Assembly (NCBI GenBank): GCA_947561715.1
Contig: OX387199.1
Span: 8,251,001-8,315,000 of the forward strand
Direction of reading: 5' to 3'
DNA from: Ascidia mentula
Lineage: Eukaryota; Chordata; Ascidiacea; Phlebobranchia; Ascidiidae
DNA: 64,000 nucleotides
Part shown: piece after piece, positions 49,401 to 61,852 of the stretch
Layout: each line of letters begins with the position of its first letter
Position numbering within the stretch: the first letter of the stretch is position 1
The notes under the pieces: model-generated
The model's input: the letters and a program-made list of their open reading frames with translations, nothing else
What the model was told of the DNA's origin: nothing
Database searches by the model: none
Translations under genes and position numbers: made by a program

Positions 49401-52400
49401 GCTTTTCAACCAGTGCCGCTACCCTGTAATGCAAATGCGACACATGTTATTCGGAATTCGCCGTCTCCTTCGCGCTGCTGTCGTGGTTCCAGTATATGCT
49501 GATGTCTGTGTAAATTTGTTTACGGTTGTTTTGTGAACGCGCAGATGGAACCTTGACAGATAAGCTTTTGTAATTGATTTTCAATGCTACCCAACGAAGA
49601 CAAGGCCAAAAAAACACGAGTATTTACATATAAGGAAGGCTATATATTTGCCTTTCGTGTTTGTGCAGATTACATTCGTATGGTTTGGGAGATTAAAAAA
49701 ATGTGCTCTGATAAAAAAACGAAACATTTATTGACGAGACGCTGGGTAGGCCATGCATGTGTTTCACTAAACAGCTTCTTCATTACCATAACAATATGGA
49801 ATTATTGACGTTTTGCACGGAACACATAGCATGGCCTTGAGTCAGAAACACACTTTTTGCCGTACAAAACTTGACAAGTTGGACCAAATGCAATTCTTAA
49901 ACCCAAAATTGACCCGACGCCTGACGCCGTTGGCCCAAAATTCAGATGCCGGAAGTCGCGATGGGATCACGAGCTCGGACACGTCACAGGTGCCGGCACA
50001 GTATGACGTCATCGCGCTGACCGAACACGGCAACATAAGTGGCGTTTGTGGTAACGGTTGTAAGGTTTGCCAAACGGGTATTGTGTTGGACCATTTTTTC
50101 TACAAATTTAGTCACTTGAATGCGAGCAAGTTTTAATGGCGTTAAACCAAAATTAAACATATACATACAGTATTTTATGAGCAGAAATTTCGGGTGCGCA
50201 AAATTAATTCGTTTCATTACATACGCAATTTTATTATGGAAATATTTGAAGGCTCAGCCTTTCCAAATAAATAAACCAACTTTTAATGAAACGTTTTGTA
50301 AGTCACTGTTGCAGAACACTGTGCTTTCAGTGAAGCAATAGATACTGGCTTAACAAAGCATTCATTACTCTGTAGCAGTGCAAAGCTTCTCTTCTATTTT
50401 TAATAGTGACAACAAATAGTGCGCTCCCATGGCGCAGTGACCATGAATAACCTCGCGGTGACACAATCAGTATGTGACGTCACAATCCAGTATAAGGAAA
50501 ATGAAGGATGCCAAGTCGCTGCTTTTACCCACGAAACCCTTTCAACCAAATACGGTAATTTTGCTTGTAACGCTCGCAACAGTGTTATCTGTGACCAGTT
50601 GTAAAGCGTGCGCGGAGTGTGACAAAACAAAGCGCCTCTTGTGACGTACCTGGTGACGCGATCTTCGGGACTTTCGCATTTGGCAGCGTTGATAAAATCG
50701 GCATGCATATCGAACGTCATCAACGGATCAGGTAGATTGCGGAACGCCGATTTAAGGGCGCTAGTTAGTGTGTTGATCTCCCAATCATTATCGTCAGTCA
50801 AGTCGACGCTGTGTACGAAATAAGTGGTTTCAACAAAGTTACATTCCCCATAACAACTCTCCCACAAAACCGCCCTAAACCATATATTTCTAGAGTTTTA
50901 CTGACCAAGAAATTGTGCGTAGATGGAGTATATATGTGGCAACTACACCAATCGATTTAGATTTGAGCACTTTAAACTATATATCACGTGATAAGAGCAC
51001 GCCGAAGGTGGTGAGTCAGGTGAACCTTGGCTGACCAAAGCATGTGAAGAAAGATATACTTATTGGCTGAATATACCCGAGCCATATGCGGAAGTTGCTG
51101 CTTGACTCACTGTCAGTGTATTTTCGAACGTACTTTAAAACGAAAAAAGCCTTAGCGGCATGAATTTCATGGTGTTTTTCAGCATGAGGAAGACAGTGCA
51201 ATTAGAACTGGTTTTCTGTACAAAGTCACACGCTCAATGTCTGTTAATTGCGTTTAATTGTGCATTACATGGTTGTGAGATAACAACAAGTGCGTAAATG
51301 CGATGGACTTACAAAGCATGGACAACTAACAAAATTAGGACAAAGCATCTTGCTGACCAAAAAGCACACGTCAACCGGCTAGTTCAGTGGTTCCCAACCG
51401 GGAGTACCATTTGTAACATTCAGGAGTGCCGCGCTATTCATTTCCGCGGTAATTTTGCACCAAGCGGTTTGTCGTTAAGTTATAAAACCATATCGAGGGC
51501 TATAAATTTTTATTATGATGATAACTACCTATCTGCGATCAGATTGGAAAACTGATTGCAGCATTCGTGACTGTCGCTTATTGGTTTGCAGCCATCGGGT
51601 GCCGGAAAATCTTTGTAAAATCCGCATGGGTGCCGTAAGCCCGGGAGGTTGGGAATTACGGCGATTATTGTTGAACGCAAAAACAGAATTATTTTGAGCA
51701 TTTTTGTGCAGAAACTAACCTGTCACAAAGAACTGGGTCCAGAGCTTGCATCAGGAGCTGGTCAACTTTTGACATGACGCCGACCAAACGATAAATCCCT
51801 TCATGTTCCACACCCCGTCTCTCGATCTCCGCTATTACTTTCTCCACGAATCCAAAACCGGCTTCGTCCAGTTTAAACCGACTTTCCTTCTTCAAGAAAT
51901 CCTGTAAATAAAACAGTGGTTTTGTGTCAATGAATATAAAGCACATTAAGTTATACCAGAGAAGCAGCCCTGTTTAGATTTTATTTTCTACATCCAGTTT
52001 GGAAAGAATACTATTCGGAAGTTCCACGTTTTACTGATACTGCACTGACATAGTTGGCATTTTGTGTCCGTGTTACAACAGGAAGTGTATATTGTCAAGA
52101 CTATCCTTGCCACCATTTTAACAGTCTTTTATCATCAGATCCGTCTTTTATCACAAATAAACACACTCTGGGGGAAAGTACAGTGCCGTAAGTTTTAATG
52201 CATACGACCTGCAGACAGCAGACTGAAAACCCACAGACCCACACTAACGGGTCGCGGCAGACGCTGACGACAAGTGAAAATGAAACTGCTTGGTGGGAGT
52301 CACTGCTCGCTCTAACAAGTATCAAGTATGTGTAGCACGACTGTTTGTAAAAACTGCTGACCATGACATGTTTCGTGTTTCAAATTTACTTTCGTGTTGC

Positions 52401-55400
52401 TATTTTTGTGTTTTTCGAGTGTCGCTTTCAATAAGCAAGTTAACATTCGAACTGTGTGGCCTAATTGACCACAGAGTGCGGCACAATAAATAACTAACCA
52501 CACTTTTTATCGAAACACAACACAAAACATTGAAGCCAACATACCATCGGTCTCATCTGACTTCTGAAAACGCATGCAACTATGGGCTGTTGGTTAAAAC
52601 AATTGTGCTTGTTTTCTTATGAATAACAGATTATGAGGTCATAAAGGGTGTGACGACCTTCATTCGGCTAAGGAAAGCAACCGGGTCCAGCGGAAAAAAG
52701 GAAATGTGCTGTGCTGTAGGAGTGCGTTTCAAAGGTAAATTATAGCAAGCAAGTATAAGCGTATTACAAACTACGCAGATACACATTTACAAAAGACAAG
52801 CGGAATTTTCAACGAAATTTAATGCTTTTATGCAAAAAAAAACAATTTTCTTACGTTCCACAGACACTAAAACGTCACCGTACGTGGGTTTATTTGAAAC
52901 ATAAATATGTTGGTAAATAATAATTAATCATTACACAAAAGGCTCGTGTAATCTATTAGGCACTACGTACATACACGTGTCAAGCTATTAATGAAGATAT
53001 ACGATAAAGTCACATCCGCTGTAAAGTCATGCATCAAAAAAACCCGGTTTTTCAGTCTAAAAAATTCTCAGAAATAACTCAACACACGATGCTTCATCAT
53101 CGGCTTTAAAATTTAAAGGTTGTTTCAACGCATTCGCGACGAACTTAGAACTAAATTGGCTCACGGCGAGGTCCACAAACATCAACTGCTAATTGGCATT
53201 TTGGCTTGATGCTTGAACAAAAGATTCCAAACAACGGTGGTAGTGAAAACTACAATGACTCCGTACTGTCTCCCTACTGCGCTAAGCGTGGGAAAGCGGC
53301 AATTTAATCTCAGGATTTTCGCCTTAATGCGTGAGAACTGTCTATAAAAGAACTTCGAATCAACAGTTGCGTTTCCAATTGGGAATAGGCTGTGATACTT
53401 TTTTGCCAAAAGAACACAAAAAAATCATACCTACTTGCGTGTTATAATTGAATCAATCAATTGACACTAAATTAAAACCATTCAAGCGTTTGTTGAAAAA
53501 GAACATCACCGTTATCATCCGAAAAAGCTGTTTTATTTATACTTCATGTAACAACTGTATTCAAATTTAAACGAACTGGACACAGTGTTGACAAACCGAA
53601 CAACCCCGCAGGATTGTGACGCCAAAGAAAGGATTTATGACGTAATAAAACCAAGGTCTAGCCCCAGCAGGGCTCAATGATGCTATTTGATGATTTGGAT
53701 TTTGCAAAAGAGGAGACAGAAAAGAATACAAACACACAAAGTAATGCTGTTACCGTTCCTTAATGGCATCGGTAAAAACACACAGTTGCCGTAAAAGTCC
53801 TACGTCACACAGTGGTTCCCTGAAACGAATGACTCACTCAGATATTTACACCACCATATATCTCGAATTGTATCAGACTTTGTACTCCAGTAAAACAAAA
53901 ACATACAACATCTTGGTTAAAGCAACCTAGATGAGTGTTGTTGTAACACGGTGGAAAATTGCCTTGATTGAGTACGAAATTTATTCCATAATAAATATAT
54001 TTGCGCTGTAACATTTGTCAAGGCGACTGTAATTAAATCGGCCAGGAATAGAGTTTCACGATATATAAAATCAACTAACTAATTCACTGCATAACCGCTG
54101 TGTTGAATTTACACAGAAATACCTACATTGCAATATATGAATATATATGGTAACCCTACTACCACTTGGAAGAAACATTTATGTTTGGTTCCAGGTCTAC
54201 GTTAGCCTTACGCAGGCTGTTATTGGTTAGCGCGGGTGGAATGTGATGATGTGATTAAGAGGTCTTTGTGTTGACGCCATGGGGTGATGACAGTTAATTA
54301 GCAATAAACATATGGGAAGTGGTAATACTGCCCACATCACTTGTAATCAAAACAAACTCGCCGCAACCTTTCCCACCCTCAAGCTTGCCTCATTTACCAT
54401 ATTGATTTGTGGTAAACAACTCAGGTGAATTAAATTTGGCTAAATACACTGCCATTTTTTTTTATCTTATTAGCCACTTGTTTTGTTACATTTTGGATTA
54501 AAAGACTAAATCAAAATATTTCTGTTGCGGCCATTGTCCTGTTTTAAAACATAACCAACAACCAAAAACTGGAATCACATTGAGAATTGCTGCTGGTATT
54601 CGCTTTTCGTGCATATAAAAATAATTTACAACTTGTCAATTTTACCCATGTTTTGAGGACTCCTGTGAGGATTTAACTAAACTTAAAAAAGTCACAAATT
54701 TTTGTGGCTCCAACCACAGCCACAAAACGGGTAGATAGTTTTGTTAAGAAACATTCACATTGATCTGTGCGTTGCAGTGAATGAAAAAAAGGTGCGATGC
54801 GACTTACTTTGGTTTGAACGTATTCTGGCTCCTTCCCATCCATGACCTGCATCCACTTCTTTCGATCAACATCGGAAACCGCCTGGAAGGTGATAAGCTG
54901 AATTTTTCCACCAACAGCATCCTGCGAGCGAAACAAAAAAATTATGTTCAACAAGTTCCTTAACTATCTGTTAAGATATGTTGTACGATTGGGAGATGGA
55001 AAATTAAAGTACTGTTCTCTATGTATGTAACAATGGATCTTCTAATCACGACTGATTACGTGTGTATGCGATTTTAGAGCCTTTGAAAACGTCTTTTTTA
55101 GTAAACTTGACGCATGGTACACAATAATGTTTCGGGACAAAACAGACGAAAAGCCGTATATGGCTTGCAAGAGCGACTCTAATCACAAGTTTGCTCAGAC
55201 TTGGTCAGTTAGACAAAACACGACTTTATCATTCCGATTAATGACGTATTACTTACCCGACTACATGCTTATAAGAAACAAATAGACAAATACCTTTACT
55301 TCCAGATCGAAGCAAAATCGTTTGTCAATCGAGTCGGTACTTCGTCTAGTGCACGTATGAACAATCATCGGCTCCATAACCGTCCCACCATTTGCACTGC

Positions 55401-58400
55401 TTGCGTTGCTGAACGACGAATGGAAGGCCGAGAAGGCCTGGAAGAGTTTGTTGTTCTTGTTGTACGTGCAGAAATATCTTGTCCACTTCGACGTTAGCCT
55501 GAAAAGTAGAGAAACGTGTTTGACGCCATTATAATCACCAGCACTTTTAAGTCCACAACAAACTTACACGCAACTGTTACTTGGTAAAAGGTTGTCAGCC
55601 AAGCTGAACTCAATTCCATACAAAAAAAAGTAATTTAATTCAATACAAAAATCAACATCATGCTATTCCGTTGTGCATTTGTAAAGGGACTAAGACTGCA
55701 AGGTATATCTATAAATACTACGTAGTAGCTAAATATTTAATGCCGAAAAATGGTTGTTTTCAATGTAACTTTAATTTGCGTAAGGTAATGCTGAAACAAT
55801 TATAAAAAGAGATTTAAGCCGCAGTACGGTGAGCACGTTTGCCTTTAGGTCAAGCTCACTAAAAAGGCAACGTTACTGCAGTAAATTTGCGTGACAGCAT
55901 AGACTGCTAACCTCATGCCGAGGTGAAGTGAGGCAGATATGCTGATTGGACATATCCCACACGGGGACGTGCGGGCACCACGCGATAGGAAACTGTGCCA
56001 CACAGCGCATGCAAAATATATGTATGTCGTACCTACAAGGTCGTTAATATGCGTTACAGAAGGCTTGACAAGGGAACTTGTTTTGTTGAATACACGCTGT
56101 AACACTGCGCGAAGTTGTAATCCCATAAAAGGCCATATTTTGGTGCCCGTCAATACGTAATGACGTATGGCACGTGTAAACAGTTGCATGCATATAACTC
56201 AACGAACCGTGGTTATATTTAAAGAAATGCCTGCAATGCACTATGACCTATGTTCTAATCTTAGATTTGAAAGAGACATATCTCTACAAAATGCAATTAT
56301 ACTTGTGATACACAACCTGGTTGATGCTTTTCTGGACACAGTTTTTAAGCACAACATGCAGGTTTATACCACATACTATGTGATCAAGACATAATTACCG
56401 GATAGTATTTTTGTCCATCATGAACAGGTAACCAGCTCTTGACCACTGTCGACCATCGACTCCATGACCACTTTCATCTTTATTTCCATCAGGGTTCGTC
56501 TCCATTTTGCGCATGAGGGCGTTGGTCTTGTCTCTAGTTTCATCGAATCTGGTTCTAGTTGAAACAAGCCGTATCTGCAAAGAAGTACATTTTACTAATA
56601 AGTAAAAAAGATTGCTTACATGTTCCAACAACATGCAAGTATCATGATTTTGTCTGAGCCAAAACCTTCATGTGTCTTGACTGTATAAAGACTTTAGACA
56701 TACACAACAAAAGTAGTATTCACACACATAAAATAGTGCATAAAATTTACTCAGCACATTTATATTGAAATAAATCAAAGGTTATTGCCATGCAGTATCA
56801 CACAAAATCAAGTTAAAACTCTAATTTTATGCCTTAAAAATTAGTGGTTAGGTTTGATACAAACCTGCAGATCATGCATGTAATCTTGACAATCATTAGC
56901 AGTTTCATGGCTTTGCTTGAAAAATTGGAAATAGGTCTGGAAACATGATAGCTATATTTTAATAAATGTTGCCTAAGTGATGTAGATGTATGATACAGTC
57001 AACAAGTGGAATAACAGTTATTTATATCTGCTTGATAGTCCCAACATTTACTAAAAATATTGCAAAAATTGCAGCCAATTGCTTGAATTCACAAGAAATA
57101 AGGCAACTTGCCTTCATGAACATCAGTAAGTGTTCAACAAATTCAAACTTTTTCCGTTCCTGAATTTCTTGAAGTTTGTAAACATAGCTCAACGAGTCTT
57201 TGTGAAACTGACGTTTGAAATACAACAGTTCATTGTCGGAATCCTGTCAGAGCATAATAAGGTTTGTAAATATACAAAACACACTTTATGGGATATATCC
57301 TGGTTGATGTTGACATCACTTTCCTGTAAATTTAAATGCCCAATAAAACACTCACTAAGTCAATAAAATATTGTGCAAGTTTACAATCGATCCAGGTATA
57401 AAAAATAAAGTTTGTAAAAGACAATACCAGGAAAAGTGGCACAACGAAAATGCAACTACCGGTAATGTAGCCATAACAATAGCGATAAGGACCCAGCCAG
57501 TTGACAAAGTTTAGCTGCTAGTTGTGAAAGTGCGCTCAGAGCAGTTTATTACAGTGAAAATGCACTCCTTTTGGTCACATTTATTGGCCTGAGTTAACAA
57601 TGCTTTACAGCAGCTCATGATATCACTCCTAATCACCAGATTGCTTGCCGGAAAAAAAAACAAACACAAAAATGATACTTTAACTTGATGACAATTCATG
57701 TCAAAGCATACACCATGATCATTTTTTTTGGTTGGTTCAAAAACAAACTTACAACTGATAAACAAATTACTTAACAACTGTTAATGCATTTCACTCAGGT
57801 CAGTTTAAGAAAATTTACAATGTGGAACAGCAATGCAAAAAACAAAGGTTGTACTTTAGTTTTTGTCAATCCAAAATAGTTTCCTGGCCGCTTTGCCAGA
57901 ACAACAATGGAATGAGATATAGGTAAAAATTTTACCTGAAGGGACTGCTCTTTTTTCTTGTGTGAGAGGGCAAGAGTGTGTTCAAGTTGTTTGTAGTATC
58001 GCTCACTTGACTTATCGAAGAGCTTTTTAGACTCCTTGTAGCCGTGGATCTGGCTTTTCCTAAACCTGTTAAAACAAAGCAAACACATGTACTGTAATCA
58101 ACACCTGAGGGAGAACAGGAAAGTTTAATACCAAAATTAATACCAAAAAACTATAGTTTGTGCAGAATCGACCAATCTCTCTGTTAGTTTCTCAAAAAAA
58201 ATGAATTGGAATTTAAGAAAAAATTTAGGACACAACTTACATTTCAAGTGGTTTAATGAGTTGTATTTCAGAGCGCTCAATAGTGTCGCTCCACTGATTG
58301 GCAACTTCATTTAACATTAATCCAAATTCTTTTAAAGAGCCAGCTGAAAAATATAGTGACGTAACATCATAAAATAAAGAGTTGAGGCATTTTGTTTGCT

Positions 58401-60120
58401 TCTAAATAATTTTTTGATCCATCCATTAATGCCCGTCTTCTTACATCAATAAAAATCAAGTTTGCCTTGAGGTGGTTTAAAGATGGTCAAGTTTTTGCCA
58501 CAAATAAGCCACATTTTCTGTGCGACATCAAATACCCTGAGGCCGTTGTGTAAAATTGTGATACTATGCCATACTATTAAGCAGCCTGCTATTGGCATTT
58601 GCATGGAGTGTTACATATACAGAAATGCATTTGCAATTTAAAATCCATTAGAAATTTCAGTGGGGTAATGAACTATGCCATTACCATGCATTTCTATTGG
58701 ATGTTTCAGAATGTATTTATCAAATAAGTGACTGTGTTTGTTTATAAAAACAACAGTAGGACAAATGCTTGGTTGGCAAAAAGATTACTCACCAATGGTC
58801 TTTTCATCATCAGTTAGGTTGGCTCCAATGCAATCAAAGCGGAACTTTTGTAAACGTTCATTAAAAGCACACATCATCTTGGCCTGCGATCTTGATGCAT
58901 TCAACATGTTCTTGGCATCCTAAACAAAAGAGTAGGGGCAAATGAGATTCAGGAAACAATGCTTAACATTGGCGAGACAATTAACTACTCAAGGGAATGG
59001 CAAAACATCTCTGGATGTGCTTTGTTTGGCAAACGAACCTTTAATACTCGCACACAGTTCACGTTATATTTTTAAAAAAGCTCCAAAAATAAACACCTAT
59101 ATGGTCATATGATATCATCAGACAACATGTGGTAGTGTTTACACAATTTTTTTTTGTTATGCAGTAGTATTACCTTTAACAAAATCAAAATAACAACAAT
59201 TCTCATGCTTACAATAATTTCATGTTTAGATCTCACAGGTTAAAAAGCGTAATAAGAAAGCCTTTCTTACATAAGGGAAACATTCTACTGCTTGATCAAA
59301 AGTCGGCCTCCCAAGTAAAAAAAAACATAAACTAAAGTTCCCCCCCCAAATATTATTTTCTTGATTTCTCTCAGCCAAACTAACAACTTTAAACCTATAA
59401 TGCAGTTGGTCGTGTGGCATAATGATTGCCTTCCTGTATTAATGTGATGAAATCACATTGTAAGGTGAAAATCTACTTGGAAACCTGACTTGGAGAATTT
59501 TCCTAGGTGCCGGAAACAGTTGACTCATTGCATGGATGACTTCTGGCTGCATCACAAAACTATGACGGCAGGAGACACAATTGTTTTGTAACCGAGTTAC
59601 TTGCTGAAACTAGGTTTGCCAAACTGGTTGCCTTTTTAAGTTTTTACTGGTAGCTGTGCAAATGTGTAGCTGACAAAGCAAATAGTTGAATCAAATTGGT
59701 TATATTATACAATCCAAAGACAACACAGGAGCTGAATGCTGAATGTTTACAAATATTTGGCCAAACCAAAAGTTTAACCTTAAAGCAAATCAGTCACCGA
59801 GCTGCACTAAAAGGATGTTTCATCTGTCTTACATATGTCTCAATCTCAAATTTTCAGGTCCAACAATATCTATTCATACAATTAATTGTTATGGTGGCAA
59901 CGACAATACCTTCAGTCAGTCAAAAGTGTTTGTGGCATGTTGTGTTTCAGCCGAACTTTCTGAAATTAATACAAATCAAATATAAATATGGACCTACTTT
60001 AATCAACTGTTTAATTTGGCCATTAGTATCATCCAGTTCTTCTTCATACTGGTGAATGCTTTCCCGAAACCAAGGTGAATCCAAATAACACTCCGAGAAC
60101 TCCAGTGGATGCAACACCAT
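46453..60120 (-). CDS. GRAF-family RhoGAP (BAR-PH-RhoGAP-SH3; ARHGAP26/10/42 type)
   Basis: Sixteen minus-strand exons: 60120-59998, 58919-58793, 58343-58241, 58065-57936, 57243-57112, 56936-56865, 56574-56399, 55498-55294, 54921-54808, 51901-51720, 50808-50650, 49423-49264, 48833-48661, 48319-48147, 47956-47385 and 46986-46453, joining to 1,044 aa. GRAF proteins bind curved membrane through BAR-PH, speed GTP hydrolysis by RhoA/Cdc42 and act in endocytosis and adhesion. The start MVLHPLEFSECYLDSPWF matches the family. PH domain about 265-390 (CTRRSTDSIDKRFCFDLEV). RhoGAP about 405-590, with the arginine finger in GIYRLVG and Asn in NLGVCFGPTL. A Ser/Pro-rich linker of about 400 residues follows, then SH3 at 989-1044 (LYACQAEHDSELSF, GLFPENYVEFV). 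Human GRAF1 is 814 aa, so the linker is long here. The donor after 57112 is GC (GCAAGT). Confidence 0.92.
47992..48012. repeat. (CA)n microsatellite
   Basis: Ten and a half CA units, 36 bases upstream (in transcript direction) of the 47956 acceptor of the RhoGAP linker exon. On the transcribed strand it is a GU/UG-type run, which can affect splicing. Confidence 0.9.
51385..51659. mobile_element. hAT-like MITE in a RhoGAP intron (275 bp)
   Basis: The left end is CAGTGGTTCCCAACCGGGAG. The right end AGGTTGGGAATTAC is decayed. It aligns with the reverse complement of 2544-2809 across the interior (ATTGCAGCATT, GTCGCTTATTGGTTTG, GGGTGCCG). It sits just downstream of the acceptor-side exon 51901-51720, in the following intron. 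Confidence 0.7.
51947..54807. other. Long RhoGAP intron without visible genes
   Basis: Between the PH and RhoGAP exons, about 2.9 kb. I found no exon that fits the phase-0 junction and no recognisable repeat, apart from a hAT-like half end near 53812 (CAGTGGTTCCCTGAAACG) without a partner. Confidence 0.5.
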
Positions 60121-60830
60121 TTTGTTTCCCTTGTTTATATCGAAAACTTAAACAGACTTTTTTGTTGAAATATATAAGCCTTGGCTTGTATCCTGTATTT
60201 TTTTACTGCATTATTTGTACAACGCACAACTGTTGAAAAATGTAGAAATAACGTTATTTCTGTCTTGTGTTCTCCAACATAAAAGCTACATTATTTTTTC
60301 TGAGAACAAAAACTGCTTGGCACAGATGGTCGTCAATAGCTACCGCAGAACACTAAACTTTGTAAATACCACAAAACTCCCCCGACCCGCGCCCTATCGA
60401 CTGTAAAACGACTTGTAAACAACTGAACAAAAAAACAATTACTGAGCTGCGCTGCCGGGCTTTTGTGAACTTACCCTCTAACGCCCGCTGCCGGAATATC
60501 GTGATGCCAGCTTCCCACGCTTCCGACCGCAAGTGCCAACTCTCCAATTACCTGGTAAAATCCTACAGGACTACTTCCCTTACTAATCAGCCTATCCATA
60601 AAGTGAGTAACATCACAAGGATTTTTTTTAATGACAAAGAATTACCACAGTAATGACACTTTAGCAACACAACACTGCATTACGGTTGAGCAACAACACA
60701 ATTCCTTACCCATGCTCAAAACAAATTGAAGCATTATTTGAATGCAGAAAACTCTTGACATAAATAATATACAACAAATACTAAAGTTTATGATTTGATC
60801 AAACTTGTAACAAGCGCGTTAGCACTGGTG

Positions 60831-61650
60831 CTACCTTTTGTACCAATCATAAAAGAGTAACAATAAAATAAAAACCGAAACAAACAGTAACCAATCAGTT
60901 GATTGAAGTTTCTTTACAGGCACTGGGCCATCATAATCAACTGATTCAATGTTTTGATTTGAACTTGGGCAAGTTTTTGGTTCTGATGATTCTGTTTCGC
61001 CACAAGTCCTGGGTTTTTTGTCTACAGACAGCTTCATGTGCTGAACGAGAAAATCCATCATTTCCGACAAGTCGGGCGTTGATTTGTTGTACCTTGCCAC
61101 AGTTCTGAGACCTTCAAATATCAGTAAATTGGGAACTGCTGTTGTCCCAAACCTGCAAAAAAACAAATTCTTTTAAACATCAATTTAATAAAAATTTCAT
61201 AATTCATGAACGTATTTTAATAAACAGTAGTACTAGTTCATAGAGGAGCAACAAACCAACATACTTTAGCTGATTTGTGGCAAAAGTGTTATACTGGAGC
61301 TTGACATCAACCGCAACAACAGGGACAGTTGGAAATAAACGACCCAGGGCATTGTAAGCAGGTGCAAGCTGCATTGAAAATGGACACCAAACCGCATAAA
61401 ACAGCACAAGGGTACAGAAGCCGCTTGTCTGGTTTCCCAAATGCATTAGCAAATGAGTGGAGTTCATCAGCATCACAGCAGGGTAGTCAGCTTCAGTCAA
61501 AGATGCCATTTTAAGGCAAGGTTCAGGTAAATGTGCTGAAAGGCTTGCATTTTTCATAGACATGTCGATGTCAATGATAGGAGGCTGGTCAGTTATTAAA
61601 CATAATTGGCTTTCTTCCCAAACTGGGCAGTAACCTAAGCTGTCATTCAT
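60831..61650 (-). CDS. TXNDC15: TXNDC15-like thioredoxin-domain membrane protein
   Basis: Two visible minus-strand exons, 61650-61265 and 61152-60831, join in frame (235 codons). TXNDC15 is an ER/ciliary transmembrane protein needed for ciliogenesis and Hedgehog signalling in vertebrates. The thioredoxin fold shows TLVLFYAVWCPFSMQLAP (a CxxS-type site), the cis-Pro segment FGTTAVPNLLIFEG, and a C-terminal membrane helix beginning after KLQSTDWLLFVSVF, as in the human SVDWLL helix. Human TXNDC15 is 360 aa with a signal peptide and a longer N-terminus. Here ATG 61650 lies directly after a TTTGCAG acceptor, so either an upstream exon is missing or this is a trans-splice site. The stop TAG at 60831 overlaps a possible donor (AAAAG|GTAGCA), so another C-terminal exon is conceivable. 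Confidence 0.8.
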
Positions 61651-61852
61651 CTGCAAAGTAAACAAATATGTACAATAACTTTACAGGTTGGTCAAAAAAC
61701 TAGCAGCAATTTTAAAGGGAACGCTACAAGACTCAATTTTGTCAAAAAACATCAAAACCACGGCAGTGTGACACATTATGAAAATACAGACAGGGGTCAT
61801 ACAGCTTTCTAGAAAAAACATTCCACAAAAATAAAACAATGGTGATTTCAAT
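61651..61852 (-). promoter_or_regulatory. Short MCM6-TXNDC15 intercistronic region
   Basis: About 200 bases separate the MCM6 stop from the TXNDC15 ATG on the same strand. A T-rich tract with TTTACTTTGCAG lies directly before the ATG. No canonical AATAAA is seen on the minus strand. This fits a tunicate operon whose downstream message is capped by spliced-leader trans-splicing, but it could equally be an ordinary intron acceptor. Confidence 0.4.

Noticed and set aside
53812..53830. Possible hAT terminus CAGTGGTTCCCTGAAACG
   Set aside because: No matching inverted end or target duplication was found within about 400 bp on either side.
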